Positions 1 to 11,045 of a DNA stretch of 64,000 nt are shown piece after piece. This DNA is from Symsagittifera roscoffensis (taxonomy: Eukaryota; Xenacoelomorpha; Acoela; Convolutidae). The stretch's first letter is position 1, and the number at the start of each line of letters is the position of its first letter. The position numbers and the translations under genes are program-made. Location of the stretch: assembly GCF_963678635.1 (NCBI RefSeq), contig NC_087063.1:61481850-61545849 (forward strand), in the 5' to 3' direction. The notes below the pieces were generated by a model. The model was not told where the DNA came from, made no database searches, and saw only the letters and a program-made list of their open reading frames with translations.

Positions 1-1123
1 TACATAGTGAGTAAATGCATCAACTATAACCACTATATATGAGTTTCCTTCTGAAGAGGGTGATATTGGTCCTTTTGTATCAAATGAGAATCTGTGGTTA
101 AAATATAAATTCTGTGGTTAAAATATAAAAATATTGTTTGAGTGACAATGTCTTTATACTAGTTGATAGGGTAGCGTTGTGGTGTTTCGATTTTATTTAT
201 TTCGGTTGTCAAATATGAGTTTGTTGCTTATTTTTGACCTGGAGGTTTTCAAGTTGTAGTTTCGTTATGTTTGAAGTCTGCAAAATTTTGGCTAAAGAAA
301 TGGTGTCAAAAAGGGGTGATGTTTAGATAGTTTCTGATTGGCTAAAGTTGAACTAGTTGTTCAAGAGTGTCAGCATGAGTTTTAGAAAAGAGAAGATAGA
401 TTTATTACTTTTTTGAAAATTTAATTGAATAATAATTAGAAAGGGGTTTTTGAAATTCAATTTTCTTCAATATTTTCGATTGTGGCATGAAAGTTTTGTA
501 ATCTTTTCGTTATTGATTTTTAAGTCGCGATGATTGTCGTTATTGAGATTTTTCTTTTATTTCTTGTGGTAAAATTTTGTTTCGAATTTTCGGTTTTTTC
601 TTTGTTCCTGAGGTATTTGTTTATGGTTTTTTTTTCTTGAGATTTTAGTCAAGTATTTTCTTTATTTTTTGGTTCTACTAATTGTGTTGAACAATTTGCA
701 TCATTTATTTGTTTTTGATTATTGTTTGATTTGTTGTTGACACTTTTGAGTCCTGTGAAGGAGTTTAACTGTGTTAGTTTGCGAAGATCGTGTTTTTTGG
801 GTAATAGGAAACAAGATTGTTTCTATGTTGAACAATTTCCTTTTTATTTGAATCAATTACTTGAAATGGTCCTCTTAGGATTGGTTGTAAATTTTTGGAT
901 ATTTCCTTTTGTGTTACAAAATTTGGGATCAAGACATACGTTCCAATTTTTAGGTTTGTAGCTGGTGTGAATCGTGAATGTATTTGGGATTGAACATTCT
1001 GTCTTTGTAATAGTTTTTTGGCTTTTGTTTGGAAAATTTCATTTTTTCAAATCTCTGTTTAAATTGCATTCAGTATGTGTGCCGGAGGCTAGCTTTAAGA
1101 TTTGTGGGTGATGAAAACGATCT

Positions 1124-1575
1124 TCATCGTGAGTATGTGATAATAGATAATAACAAATTGATTCTTTTGTAGGTTGGCAATAACCTTGTGTTTTTTTGAG
1201 AGTTTGCTGTGAACATTATTGTTTTCCGTGGTTTTCGATTAAGAACCGTTTCATAAGGTGATATTCCTAAGGTTGTTGTTATTTCTGAATTATTAGCTAA
1301 AGGGAATAATTTTACATCTCTTGACCATTCCTTGTATTTTGTATCGTTTCCATATATCACACATCTGAGGTATTCTTGTAGTGAACGGTTCATTCTTCGA
1401 CTAAACACTTAGTACATGGGGTATGAGACAATCGTGGTTTGTGTTTAATGTTGTATAGATGGCATAATGTGATAATTTCTTTATTTATGAATTCTGTGCC
1501 GTTATCGATGACAAGGATTTCTGGTAATCCAAATTTGGTAATCCTCATAAAGTGTTGTATATGCATAATAGGCAT
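1124..1575 (-). pseudogene. Ty3/gypsy-like integrase core fragment, copy 1
   Basis: Two minus-strand frames, 1390-1575 and then 1124-1408, together read as the second half of a retroviral-type integrase (rve) core. The first has FGLPEILVIDNGTEF, which carries the second catalytic Asp (the more usual TDNG is IDNG here), and ends LVEE, which carries the catalytic Glu. The second begins with the helix after the Glu (MNRSLQEYLRCV) and runs to SPYETVLNRKPRK, typical of integrase C-terminal cores. A one-base frame change separates the two just after the catalytic Glu, and the same break occurs in the other copies. The first catalytic Asp lies in the neighbouring unit. Non-functional. Confidence 0.85.
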
Positions 1576-2724
1576 TACAATGAAGAACTGAATTGAGTGC
1601 TACATAGTGAGTAAATGCATCAACTATAACCACTATATATGAGTTTCCTTCTGAAGAGGGTGATATTGGTCCTTTTGTATCAAATGAGAATCTGTGGTTA
1701 AAATATAAATTCTGTGGTTAAAATATAAAAATATTGTTTGAGTGACAATGTCTTTATACTAGTTGATAGGGTAGCGTTGTGGTGTTTCGATTTTATTTAT
1801 TTCGGTTGTCAAATATGAGTTTGTTGCTTATTTTTGACCTGGAGGTTTTCAAGTTGTAGTTTCGTTATGTTTGAAGTCTGCAAAAATTCGGCTAAAGAAA
1901 TGGTGTCAAAAAGGGATGATGTTTAGATAATTTCTGATTGGCTAAAGTTGAACTAGCTGTTCAAGAGTGTCAGCATGAGTTTTAGAAAAGAGAAGAAAGA
2001 TTTATTACTTTTTTGAAAATTCATTTGAATAATTAATTAGAAAGGGGTTTTTGAAATTCAACATTCTTTAATATTTTCGATTGTGGCATGAAAGTTTTGT
2101 AATCTTTTCGTTATTGATTTTTAAGTCGCGATGATTGTCGTTATTGAGATTTTTCTTTTATTTCTTGTGGTAAAATTTTGTTTCGAATTTTCGGTTTTTT
2201 CTTTGTTCCTGAGGTATTTGTTTATGGTTTTTTTTTCTTGAGATTTTAGTCAAGTATTTTCTTTATTTTTTGGTTCTACTAATTGTGTTGAACAATTTGC
2301 ATCATTTATTTGTTTTTGATTATTGTTTGATTTGTTGTTGACACTTTTGAGTCCTGTGAAGGAGTTTAACTGTGTTAGTTTGCGAAGATCGTGTTTTTTG
2401 GGTAATAGGAAACAAGATTGTTTCTATGTTGAACAATTTCCTTTTTATTTGAATCAATTACTTGAAATGGTCCTCTTAGGATTGGTTGTAAATTTTTGGA
2501 TATTTCCTTTTGTGTTACAAAATTTGGGATCAAGACATACGTTCCAATTTTTAGGTTTGTAGCTGGTGTGAATCGTGAATGTATTTGGGATTGAACATTC
2601 TGTCTTTGTAATAGTTTTTTGGCTTTTGTTTGGAAAATTTCATTTTTTCAAATCTCTGTTTAAAGTGCATTCAGTATGTGTGCCGGAGGCTAGCTTTAAG
2701 ATTTGTGGGTGATGAAAACGATCT

Positions 2725-3176
2725 TCATCGTGAGTATGTGATAATAGATAATAACAAATTGATTCTTTTGTAGGTTGGCAATAACCTTGTGTTGTTTTGA
2801 GAGTTTGCTGTGAACATTATTGTTTTCCGTGGTTTTCGATTAAGAACCATTTCATAAGGTGATATTCCTAAGGTTGTTGTTATTTCTGAATTATTAGCTA
2901 AAGGGAATAATTTTACATCTCTTGACCATTCCTTGTATTTTGTATCGTTTCCATATATCACACATCTGAGGTATTCTTGTAGTGAACGGTTCATTCTTCG
3001 ACTAAACACTTAGTACATGGGGTATGAGACAATCGTGGTTTGTGTTTAATGTTGTATAGATGGCATAATGTGATACTTTCTTTATTTATGAATTCAGTGC
3101 CGTTATCGGTGACAAGGATTTCTGGTAATCCAAATTTGGTAATCCTCATAAAGTGTTGTATATGCATAATAGGCAT
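2725..3176 (-). pseudogene. Ty3/gypsy-like integrase core fragment, copy 2
   Basis: This is the same two-frame integrase fragment as at 1124-1575, one repeat unit further on: 2991-3176 and then 2725-3009. It keeps LVTDNGTEF (second catalytic Asp) and LVEE (catalytic Glu) and has the identical frame break after the Glu. Differences from copy 1 are few: TDNG instead of IDNG, SPYEMVLN instead of SPYETVLN, QNN instead of QKN. The shared break means the element was already dead before the 1.6-kb unit was duplicated. Confidence 0.85.
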
Positions 3177-3335
3177 TACAATGAAGAACTGAATTGAGTG
3201 CTACATAGTGAGTAAATGCATCAACTATAACCACTATATATGAGTTTCCTTCTGAAGAGGGTGATATTGGTCCTTTTGTATCAAATGAGAATCTGTGGTT
3301 AAAATATAAATTCTGTGGTTAAAATATAAAAATAA

Positions 3336-4043
3336 AATCTGTGGTTAAAAACTTGTTTTTTTTTGCTATTTGTTTCTAATGTGGGTATGGTTTATTTAAC
3401 TGGCATGTTATGCAATCGTTGCATATCATTTTGATCCAAATCGATGCATCTGAAAAGTAAAGATTTTGAAAAAATTTTGAGTATGTTTTTTCTGATCCTG
3501 CATGTCCTTTAGTGTTTAAGGAATGTGAAATGTGAAATACTACGACTATCATATTTCGTCGTAAACAGAGTATTTGAATTCAGGTGTTTGGAATTCTAAA
3601 TTATTTGTTTTCTCGTTTATAGATGTAATGTTAAATTTTCTAAAGTATCTATGAAGTGTTTTGTTTCCTAGAATTGTGATATCTGCTTTTTTAAGTTTTG
3701 TTTTATAATTATACCAAAACTTTTATTGTCTGATGACTGGGTCGAGGTTTTGGTATTTTTGCAGCAGTTTAATTGTTAATTTTTCTGTGTTTGGTAGAAA
3801 GATATTTTTAATTTTTGTTTTTGAAAGAGGTATGTTATCTGGGGGGTCATGTAGAATAAAAACTTGATTTTTTGTGTATTTTGGATCGATAGCTGGAGGT
3901 CCTGATAAATTTATATTATCAGTTAGATCTTCTTCTTCTATTAAAGTGAATATGTCTCTCCTATATTTCTTGTCTAAGTGGTTTTTGTTCTGTGTTGTTT
4001 TTGATCCATGATGAAAATGGTATCGGTTTAAATGTAGAGTTTC
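3336..4043 (-). pseudogene. Degenerate retrotransposon segment: integrase zinc region and RNase H-integrase linker
   Basis: No long reading frame survives. Around 3390-3440 the minus strand still matches the segment that reads CNDCITC in the sister copy at 7290-7335, the CxxC half of the integrase H2C2 zinc finger. The stretch 3590-3790 is similar to 8790-8965, and 3770-3990 is similar to 7500-7700. This is therefore the connection between RNase H and integrase of the same element family, decayed by stops and indels. Confidence 0.6.
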
Positions 4044-4617
4044 CTAACAAATCTCTTTCATTTGGCAATCTAAATATAATGGAAAGTGTTGTAGATTGTT
4101 TATTTGTGCATGCTCAACGTCAATTTTTACTGCATATTTGCATTCTAATTGTGGTGATGTTTCTTCTTTTGCAAGAAAAAAATTTTTTTGTGGTATTTCT
4201 ACTGCTGTTTTTCTTGTTAATTTTTCAAGTGGTGTGTTTCTACTGAGTGTGTCTGGTAAGGAAAAAGATATAACCGATGAGATTTCTATAGGTTCGTTTA
4301 CCAAGTTTGGTTCACCTTGAGTCAAAGCTTGTGTCATCCAATGTGGGAGACGTGGTGTTGAAGTTGGGGGGTTAAAGGGATTTTCACGAATTTGTTCGGA
4401 TGTGGGGGTTGACCCTAAGTAATCCGATGGCTTGCTCGGAGTATTTTGTTGTGAGGTAGATTGTAATAGTGGACGGATACTTTGAATTGTAATACTGGAA
4501 AGATCTAAAGGATTTGGGGTTGGTGATGAAGGTATGTTTAAATGAACTCTGGGAATTAAAAAAGTTTTATTACGTCTTGGATGTATGATTTGTCTATCTA
4601 TTGTGGATGTATGGATT
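4044..4617 (-). pseudogene. Pro-rich reading frame fused to RNase H C-terminal/linker region
   Basis: A minus-strand frame stays open from about 4617 to 4044 (about 190 codons). Its upstream half is rich in Pro, Ser, Thr and Gln (for example SSPTPNPLDL and PPTSTPRLPHW). The downstream half, from about 4250, reads LPDTLSRNTP followed by EIPQKNFFLAKEETSP. These are the same residues that follow RNase H in the copies at 7691-8056 and 9335-9520. The upstream half has no counterpart there. The joint probably records a deletion that fused a 5' region of one element copy to the RNase H/linker region. Function is unlikely. Confidence 0.55.
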
Positions 4618-4622
4618 TGTTT

Positions 4623-4898
4623 TTAAGTAGGGTGTCTTGTTCTATTAAGGTCTTGTTGGAGAGAAGGGTATATATTGTATATTGGCTCGTATTGTAGTTC
4701 GCTTAGAGGTGCGTGGCGAATTACGGGCTCTATTGGTTTTGATGATAATGTGTGTTTCCTCAAATATATATGGGTTTTCTTGAAATGAAGTACATGTTGA
4801 TTATTGGGGGTTATTTGTCGGACTAGATGTTGGTGTTGTTGGAGATTCCTGGGGTGTCGTAGTCGGTGGGGACTGTTGTGTTGGTTTTTGATTAGCAT
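4623..4898 (-). pseudogene. Unrecognised 91-codon His/Gln/Pro-rich frame, probably the 5' coding part of a retrotransposon
   Basis: This minus-strand frame lies between a candidate LTR/primer site (5363-5604) and the Pro-rich frame at 4044-4617. It is rich in His, Gln, Asn and Pro with no recognisable domain. Its position suggests the start region of a second, internally deleted copy of the element. It may be a chance frame. Confidence 0.25.
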
Positions 4899-5362
4899 TG
4901 TTGAAAAATTCTTTAAGCTTCACTCATGAAGAAAAATTATGTTGATTATAATATTCTTCTATGATAATGACTAAAATTATTGTGGCTAGTGCAAAGTTTT
5001 TTATTGCTTCTTTTATATATTTGCATATTGTCATAGCTAGGGAGACTAAAAATGTGAAAAAAATCACCAAAGAAGAAAAATGTCTTTCTTGTTGAATAGT
5101 TGTCTCAACATTTAGATAGTTGTTGAAATATCATACCTGAGGAGGTGGACAAGAACTTTTGCGAATTTCAGGTAGGCTTTTTGTAGTGAATAGAAAATTA
5201 CGAAAAACAAATGCAAAAATTTCTGAAGAGAAAAAAAAATATTGATTTAGTAAAGATTGATATGAGTGAAAAAAGTTATGAAAGTATTATTTTAAATACT
5301 TTAACTGATTGTAAAAGGAGCATTTTAGAAATGATTCGTTCTTGCCAAATTATTTTTTAATT
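4899..5362. other. AT-rich stretch without a supported gene
   Basis: No open frame of note and no repeat was recognised here. If the candidate primer-binding site at 5363-5385 is real, this would be the untranslated leader of a minus-strand element. Confidence 0.4.
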
Positions 5363-5604
5363 TTCGGTGCCAAATTTGAAAGTGGTCTGATTGTTCATTG
5401 ATTTTTGACAAGTGGGTTGGATATAGATAGTTTTTGGCGGGGAGAAGTCTGAGGTTCTAAGAAAGAGCTTTCTAGTTTTTTTATGAGATGATAGGGTTTA
5501 TTCAGGAGTTATTTGTACTTTAGGCTAAATGTTCATGTCGTTTTTTACTTTAGACTAAATTGATATTTTTCCTTACCGGAACTTTAGAGTGTAAGTTGGG
5601 ACAG
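5363..5604 (-). repeat. Candidate LTR with adjacent primer-binding site
   Basis: On the minus strand, sequence from about 5604 starts TGTCCCAACTTACACTC and can be followed to ...CCACTTTCA near 5390. AATTTGGCACCGAAAATT follows immediately. A TG...CA segment of about 215 bp followed by a TGG-initiated tract is the expected order LTR then tRNA primer-binding site. To the right, the 3' region of the integrase copy (from 5605) abuts exactly this point, whereas in the tandem units (position 134 and its repeat) the same 3' region is joined to other sequence. No purine tract precedes the TG and no second LTR copy was found, so this remains tentative. Confidence 0.3.
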
Positions 5605-6094
5605 TATTGTTTGAGTGACAATGTCTTCATACTAGTTGATAGGGGAGGGTTGTGGTATTTCGATTTTCTTTATTTCGGTTGTCAAATATGAGCTTGTTGC
5701 TTATTTTTGACCTGGAGGTCTTCAAGTTGTAGTTTCGTTATGTTTGAAGTCTGCAAAAATTCGGCTAAAGAAATGGTGTCAAAAAGGGATGATGTTTAGA
5801 TAATTTCTGATTGGCTAAAGTTGAACTAGCTGTTCAAGAGTGTCAGCATGAGTTTTAGAAAAGAGAAGAAAGATTTATTACTTTTTTGAAAATTCATTTG
5901 AATAATTAATTAGAAAGGGGTTTTTGAAATTCAACATTCTTTAATATTTTCGATTGTGGCATGAAAGTTTTGTAATCTTTTCGTTATTGATTTTTAAGTC
6001 GCGATGATTGTCGTTATTGAATTTTTTCTTTTCTTTCTTGTGGTAAAATTTTGTTTTGAATTTTCGGTTTTTTCTTTGTTCCTGAGGTATTTTT
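5605..6094 (-). repeat. 3' non-coding region of the retrotransposon, diverged copy
   Basis: This stretch aligns throughout with about 134-560 of the first 1.6-kb unit (attgtttgagtgacaatgtc onward) and with the second unit, but with more differences than those two show from each other. It lies downstream of the integrase C-terminus on the minus strand, so it is the untranslated 3' part of the element. Confidence 0.75.
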
Positions 6095-7440
6095 TTATGG
6101 TTTTTTTTCTTGAGATTTTATTCGAGTATTTTCTTTATTTTTTGGTTCTACTAATTGTGTTGAACAATTTGCATCATTTATTTGTTTTTGATTATTGTTT
6201 GAGTTGTTGTTGACACTTTTGAGTCCTGTAAAGGAGTTTAACTGTGTTAGTTTGCGAAGATCGTGTTTTTTTTGGGTAATAGGAAACAAGATTGTTTCTA
6301 TGTTGAACATTTTCCTTTTTATTTGAATCAATTAGTTTATATGTTTTATCAGTGGGTTTGTCGATGACTTGAAATGGTCCTCTTAGGATTGGTTGTAAAT
6401 TTTTGGATATTTCCTTTTGTGTTACAAAATTTGGGATCAAGACATACGTTCCAATTTTTAGGTTTGTAGCTGGTGTAAATCGTGAATGTATTTGGGATTG
6501 AACATTCTGTCTTTGTAATAGTTTTTTGGCTTTTGTTTGGTAAATTTCATTTTTTTAAATCTCTGTTTAAAGTGCATTCGGTATGTGTGCCGGAAGCGAG
6601 CTTTAAGATTTGTGGCTGATGAAAATGATCTTCATCGTGAGTATGTGATAATAGATAATAACAAATTGATTCTTTTGTAGGTTGGCAATAACATTGTGTT
6701 TTTTGAGAGTTTGCTGTAAACATTATTATTTTCCGTGGTTTTTGATTAAGATCCATTTCATAAGGTGATAGTCCTAATGTTGTTGTTATTTCTGAATTAT
6801 AAGCTAAGGGGAATAATATTACATCTCTTGACCATTCATTGTATTTTGTATCGTTTCCATATATCACACATCTGAGGTATTCTTGTAGTGAACGGTTCAT
6901 TTTTCGACTAAACCCTTAGTACATGGGGTATGAGACAATCGTGGTTTGTGTTTCATGTTGTATAGATGGCATAATGTGATGATTTCATTATTTATGAATT
7001 CAGTGCCGTTATCGGTGACAAGGACTTCTGGTAATCCAAATTTTGCTATCCTGTGTTTATAAAGTGTTGTATATGCATAATATACATAATAGGCATTACA
7101 ATGAGGTACTGGATTGACTGCTACATAGTGTGTAAATGCATCAAATATAACCATTATATATGAGTTTCCTTCTGAAGAGGGTGATATTGGTCCTTTTGTA
7201 TCAAATGAGAAACTGTGGTTAAAAAATAAACTTTGTCCTTTAAAATCTTGTGTTTCTGTTATTTGTTTCTGATGTGGGATTGGTTCATTTGACTGGCATG
7301 TTATGCAATCGTTGCATAATACTTTGATCCATATCGGTGCATTTGAAAAGTAAAAATTTTGAATAATTTTTCAGTTTTTTTTCTGATCCTGTAAGTCCTT
7401 TGGTGTTTAAGGAATGTGAAATGTGAAATACTAGGAGTAT
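6095..7440 (-). pseudogene. Ty3/gypsy-like integrase, best-preserved copy, frame-shifted
   Basis: Reading leftward on the minus strand: near 7335-7290 the sequence gives CNDCITCQ, the Cys pair of the H2C2 zinc finger. The frame 7154-6897 begins MVIFDAFTHYVAVNP, whose Asp is the first catalytic residue. It continues FGLPEVLVTDNGTEF (second Asp) and ends KGLVEK (catalytic Glu). After a one-base shift in an A run, frame 6900-6547 continues MNRSLQEYLRCV to SPYEMDLNQKPRK. Frames 6440-6192 and 6331-6095 supply a C-terminal region (LQPILRGPFQVIDKPTDKTYKL), typical of the SH3-like integrase tail. All three acidic residues are present but at least three frame changes make it non-functional. Confidence 0.85.
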
Positions 7441-7690
7441 CAAGCTTAGTGGTAAACAGGGTACTTTTAATTTAAGTGTTGGGAATTCAAGTTGTAGTAG
7501 TTCAAGTGTAAATTTTTCTGTGTTTGGTAGAAAGATATTTTCAATTTCTATTTTCGAAAGAGGTATGTCATCTAGGGGGTCATGTAGCTTAAAAAATTGA
7601 TTTATTGTGTATTTTGGATCAATATCTGGAGGTCCTGATAAGTTTATATTATCAGTTAGATTTTTTTCTATTAAAGTGAATAGGTTTGTC

Positions 7691-8056
7691 CTATATATTT
7701 TTGTCCAACGGTTTTTGTTGTGTTTTGTTTTTGATCCAATATGAATATGGTATCGGTTTAAACGTAGAGTTTCCTAATAAGTCTAATTCGTAGTGCTTAT
7801 TTTGGCAATCTAAATACAATGGAAAGTGTTGTAAAATATTTACTTGTGCATGATCAACGACAGTTTTTACTACATATTTGCATTCTTTTCGTGGTGATGT
7901 TTCATCTTTTGCAAGAGAAAACTTAATTTTTTGTGGTATTTCATCTGTTGTTTTTTTTCTTGTTAATAATTCAGGTGGTGTGTTTCTACTGAGTGAGTCT
8001 GGCAAAGCAAGATTTTTTCCTGCAGTCAAAACTATATGAAGATTTGGGAATTTCAT
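7691..8056 (-). pseudogene. RNase H C-terminus and linker fragment (block A)
   Basis: This 121-codon minus-strand frame begins MKFPNLHIVLTAGKNLALP, then LPDSLSRN. The pattern NLHIV-x-GKN-x4-LPDSLSR is the usual end of a Ty3/gypsy RNase H (compare A-D-x-LSR). The rest, with an ECKYVVK stretch and DLLGNSTFKPIPYSYW, is the linker before integrase. It is an isolated piece flanked by stops. Confidence 0.75.
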
Positions 8057-8517
8057 AAAAAATTAATTGTAATCTATAAACTCTGTGGTTTGAATTGATT
8101 TTTGTGTAAATATAATAATTATTAGTTTATGGTCTGTAAATAGAACTGCTAATCCAAGTAATAAAAATTCATATTCTGTAAGAGTATATATTATGGCTGT
8201 ATATATACTGGCTGTACATAAGTGTAGAGAGTCTAAGTTCAGCTTTTGTAAATAATCTTGAGTTTGCTGAAATAAGATTCAATTTATTTGTTCCACTTTG
8301 TGATTGTATTAATTCTGCGCCGATGCCAAGAATTGAGGCTTCGCTAATAGCATAAAATGGTTGGTCTGGATCTGAGAAGTATATGACATTTTTTCAATGA
8401 GGAGTGTTTTTCTTTCTTAAAAATGTTTCTGATGTTCTGTTGTCCAATCAAAATTACTTTGCTGTCTGAGAACGTTATAAAATGGTCTTAAATATAATTA
8501 CATTTTATTCCGAGAAA

Positions 8518-8778
8518 TTATTGTATTTTCTTTTTATTTGATGGAAGTTGAATCTTTATGATTGTGTCTATGCGAGATTTTATTGCAGTGATTGTATTTC
8601 CTTCAATAATATGTCCAAGGAATTTTACACGAGTGAGGAGAAAATGTGATTTGTCTGGAGCTGCTTTCATGTTTTCTTTAGGTAGTATTTGATGACCTTT
8701 ATCTAAGACAATAAGCATTTCGTTTTTTGTTTGTGATTGCATGAAAACATTGTCTAAATATGTTATGACTTTTTTTAC
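8518..8778 (-). pseudogene. Reverse transcriptase 3' fragment with YLDN motif (block A)
   Basis: The minus-strand frame reads from about 8778 as VITYLDNVFMQSQTKNEM and continues PDKSHFLLTRVKFLGHIIEG. These are the RT catalytic C motif and the following D and E motifs (KSHF, VKFLGHII). The usual YxDD is YLDN, with Asn (AAT at 8751-8749) in place of the second catalytic Asp. Block B carries the same change. The fragment is cut at 8779, so motifs A and B are absent from this copy. Confidence 0.8.
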
Positions 8779-8949
8779 TGTAAATTGTTATTCTAAAATT
8801 TTTGTATTCTCGTTTTAAGATGTAATTTTTAATTTTCTAAAGTATCTAAAAAGTGATTTGTTTCCTAGAATTGTGATATTTGCTTTTATGAGTTTTGTTT
8901 TGAAATTATGCCAAGACTTTAATTTCCTAATGACTGGGTCAAGGTGTTG

Positions 8950-9520
8950 CTATTTTTGTAGTAGTTCAAGTGTAAATTTTTCTGTGTTTGGTAGAAAGAT
9001 ATTTTCAATTTCTATTTTCGAAAGAGGTATGTCATCTAGGGGGTCATGTAGCTCAAAAAATTGATTTATTGTGTATTTTGGATCAATATCTGGAGGTCCT
9101 GATAAGTTTATATTATCAGTTAGATTTTTTTCTATTAAAGTGAATAGGTTTGTCCTATATATTTTTGTCCAAGTGGTTTTTGTTGTGTTTTGTTTTTGAT
9201 CCAATATGAATATGGTATCGGTTTAAACGTAGAGTTTCCTAATAAGTCTACTTCGTAGTGCTTATTTTGGCAATCTAAATACAATGGAAAGTGTTGTAAA
9301 ATATTTACTTGTGCATGATTAACGACAGTTTTTACTACATATTTGCATTCTTTTCGTGGTGATGTTTCATCTTTTGCAAGAGAAAACTTAATTTTTTGTG
9401 GTATTTCATCTGTTGTTTTTTTCTTGTTAATAATTCAGGTGGTGTGTTTCTACTGAGTGTGTCTGGCAAAGCAAGATTTTTTCCTGCAGTCAAAACTATA
9501 TGAAGATTTGGGAATTTCAT
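8950..9520 (-). pseudogene. RNase H C-terminus and linker fragment (block B)
   Basis: Frames 9520-9335 and 9204-8950 correspond to the single frame 8056-7691 plus downstream linker of block A. The first begins MKFPNLHIVLTAGKN and reads LPDTLSRNTPPELLTRKK. A one-base difference in a T run then shifts the frame relative to block A. The second reads NLSGPPDIDPKYTINQFFEL and PLSKIEIENIFLP, the linker before the integrase zinc finger. Decayed. Confidence 0.7.
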
Positions 9521-9982
9521 AAAAAATTAATTGTAATCTTTAAACTCTGTGGTTTGAATTTGATTTTTGTGTAAATAGAATAATTATTAGTTTATGGTCT
9601 GTAAATAGAACTGTTGATCCAAGTATTAAAAATTCATATTCTGTAAGAGTATATATTATGGCTGTATATATTCTGGCTGTACATAAGTGTAGAGAGTCTA
9701 AGTTCAGCTTTTGTAAATAATCTTGAGTTTGCTGAAATAAGATTCATTTTATTTGTTCCACTTTGTGATTGTATTAATTCTGCGCCGATGCCAAGAATTG
9801 AGGCTTCGCACATAGCATAAAATGGTTGGTCTGGATCTGAGAAGTATATGACATTTTTTCAATGAGGAGTGTTTTTCTTTCTTAAAAATGTTTCTGATGT
9901 TCTGTTGTCCAATCAAAATTACTTTGCTGTCTGAGAACGTTATAAAATGGTCTTAAATATAATTACATTTTATTCCAAGAAA

Positions 9983-10655
9983 TTATTGTATTTTCTTTTT
10001 ATTTGATGGAGGTTGAATCTTTATGATTGTGTCTATGCGAGATTTTATTGCAGTGATTGTATTTTCTTCAATAATATGTTCAAGGAATTTTACACGAGTG
10101 AGGAGAAAATGTGATTTGTCTGGAGCTGCTTTCATGTTTTCTTTAGGTAGTATTTGATGACCTTTATCTAAGACAATAAGCATTTCGTTTTTTGTTTGTG
10201 ATTGCATGAAAACATTGTCTAAATATGTTATGACTTTTTTTACTGAGCATGAGTGGTCGAAAAATTTTACTCATAAATGCTGAGAATGCTGCTGGTTCTT
10301 TGAAAATTCCCTAGAAAAGTCTACTAAATTCGTATTGTTGATTTCCAATAACGAAGTGTGTTAAGCGTCGCGATTGTTCATCTAGTGGCATTTGATTGTA
10401 TGCGCTGTTCTTGTCAGCTGTTGTAAAGTATTTTCCGTGTTTTTTTGTGAGAATTACTTGAATTGGTTCTATGAGCCATTTACATTTAGATTCATCAATG
10501 AAGGAATTGAGGTATCTTGCGTCTAAAACAATTTTTAATGATTCTCTTTTGGCTAAAATAATGACGGGATTTATAAATGTTTTTTTTTCGGTTGTTCTTC
10601 TTTATTTACTGGAGAATTGATATCCCTTTGTTCTAATATGTCTTATAATCTTTTG
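9983..10655 (-). pseudogene. Ty3/gypsy-like reverse transcriptase, inactivated
   Basis: Read leftward from about 10655, the minus strand gives ILEQRDINSPVN, then FINPVIILAKRESLK and LDARYLNSFIDES (RT fingers region, motifs 1-2). Next come FTTADKNSAYNQMPL (motif A, the catalytic Asp), FSRLF followed by an in-frame TAG and then PAAFSAFM (motif B). After a break come VITYLDNVFMQ (motif C) and KSHFLLTRVKFLEHII (motifs D/E). Motif C has Asn (10216-10214) where the second catalytic Asp should be. With the stop codon and the frame changes, this RT is dead. It matches the gag and integrase pieces in orientation and order, so one element is inferred. Confidence 0.85.
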
Positions 10656-11045
10656 ACTTTATCCTGTCAGTGAATTGGAACTTAACTTGCTTGTTAATTT
10701 CTGAAAATTTCGTCAAGTTTTACAGGTAGGTGTAGTGGTGAATTTAATTTTCCAACATCAAATTTAGATGTAGCGTAAACCATTGGTTTTTAAAGTAGTA
10801 GTTCGGCTAGTTGTTCAAATTCTTTTTGTGTAATTTTACAATGTTGAAAAATGAACATTGTAAGGAAGATTTGTTGTTCAGTGGTATATTTTGATATCTG
10901 AAAAGTTGGTTTAAAAAAGGTGTTTATGTTAATTAATTTGTGTTTTGTTTTTTATCACTTACTATTATTTTAATCAATTATTCTTCATTAAGAATTGATG
11001 ATTGACATATATCTAATAATTTCAAGATATTTTTTACTCTATATG

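Larger units (their letters stand above)
1..3335 (-). repeat. Tandem 1.6-kb repeat made of retrotransposon integrase and 3' region
   Basis: The sequence starting tacatagtgagtaaatgcat at position 1 recurs at 1601 and 3202, giving two full units of 1600-1601 bp and a short third start that diverges near 3330. The two full units differ by only scattered substitutions and one or two indels, so the duplication is recent. On the minus strand each unit carries an integrase catalytic-core fragment followed by the region downstream of pol. A more diverged relative of the same segment lies at 5605-7250. The period equals no LTR, so this is amplification of an internal piece of a dead element, or an assembly duplication. 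Confidence 0.93.
7493..10243 (-). repeat. Tandem duplication of a 1.29-kb RT/RNase H/linker block
   Basis: Block A (about 7493-8778) and block B (about 8957-10243) are nearly identical at an offset of 1464-1465 bp. They are separated by about 178 bp of linker sequence present once here (it resembles 3590-3780). Both blocks contain, on the minus strand, the end of RT, a decayed RNase H and the RNase H/linker frame. Identity breaks sharply at 8779 versus 10244. Block B continues into the rest of RT, so B is in the parental context and A is the added copy. Confidence 0.9.

Noticed and set aside
722-961. Plus-strand 79-codon frames at 722-961 and 2323-2562
   Set aside because: They are antisense to the integrase 3' region of the tandem unit, hydrophobic and without domain.
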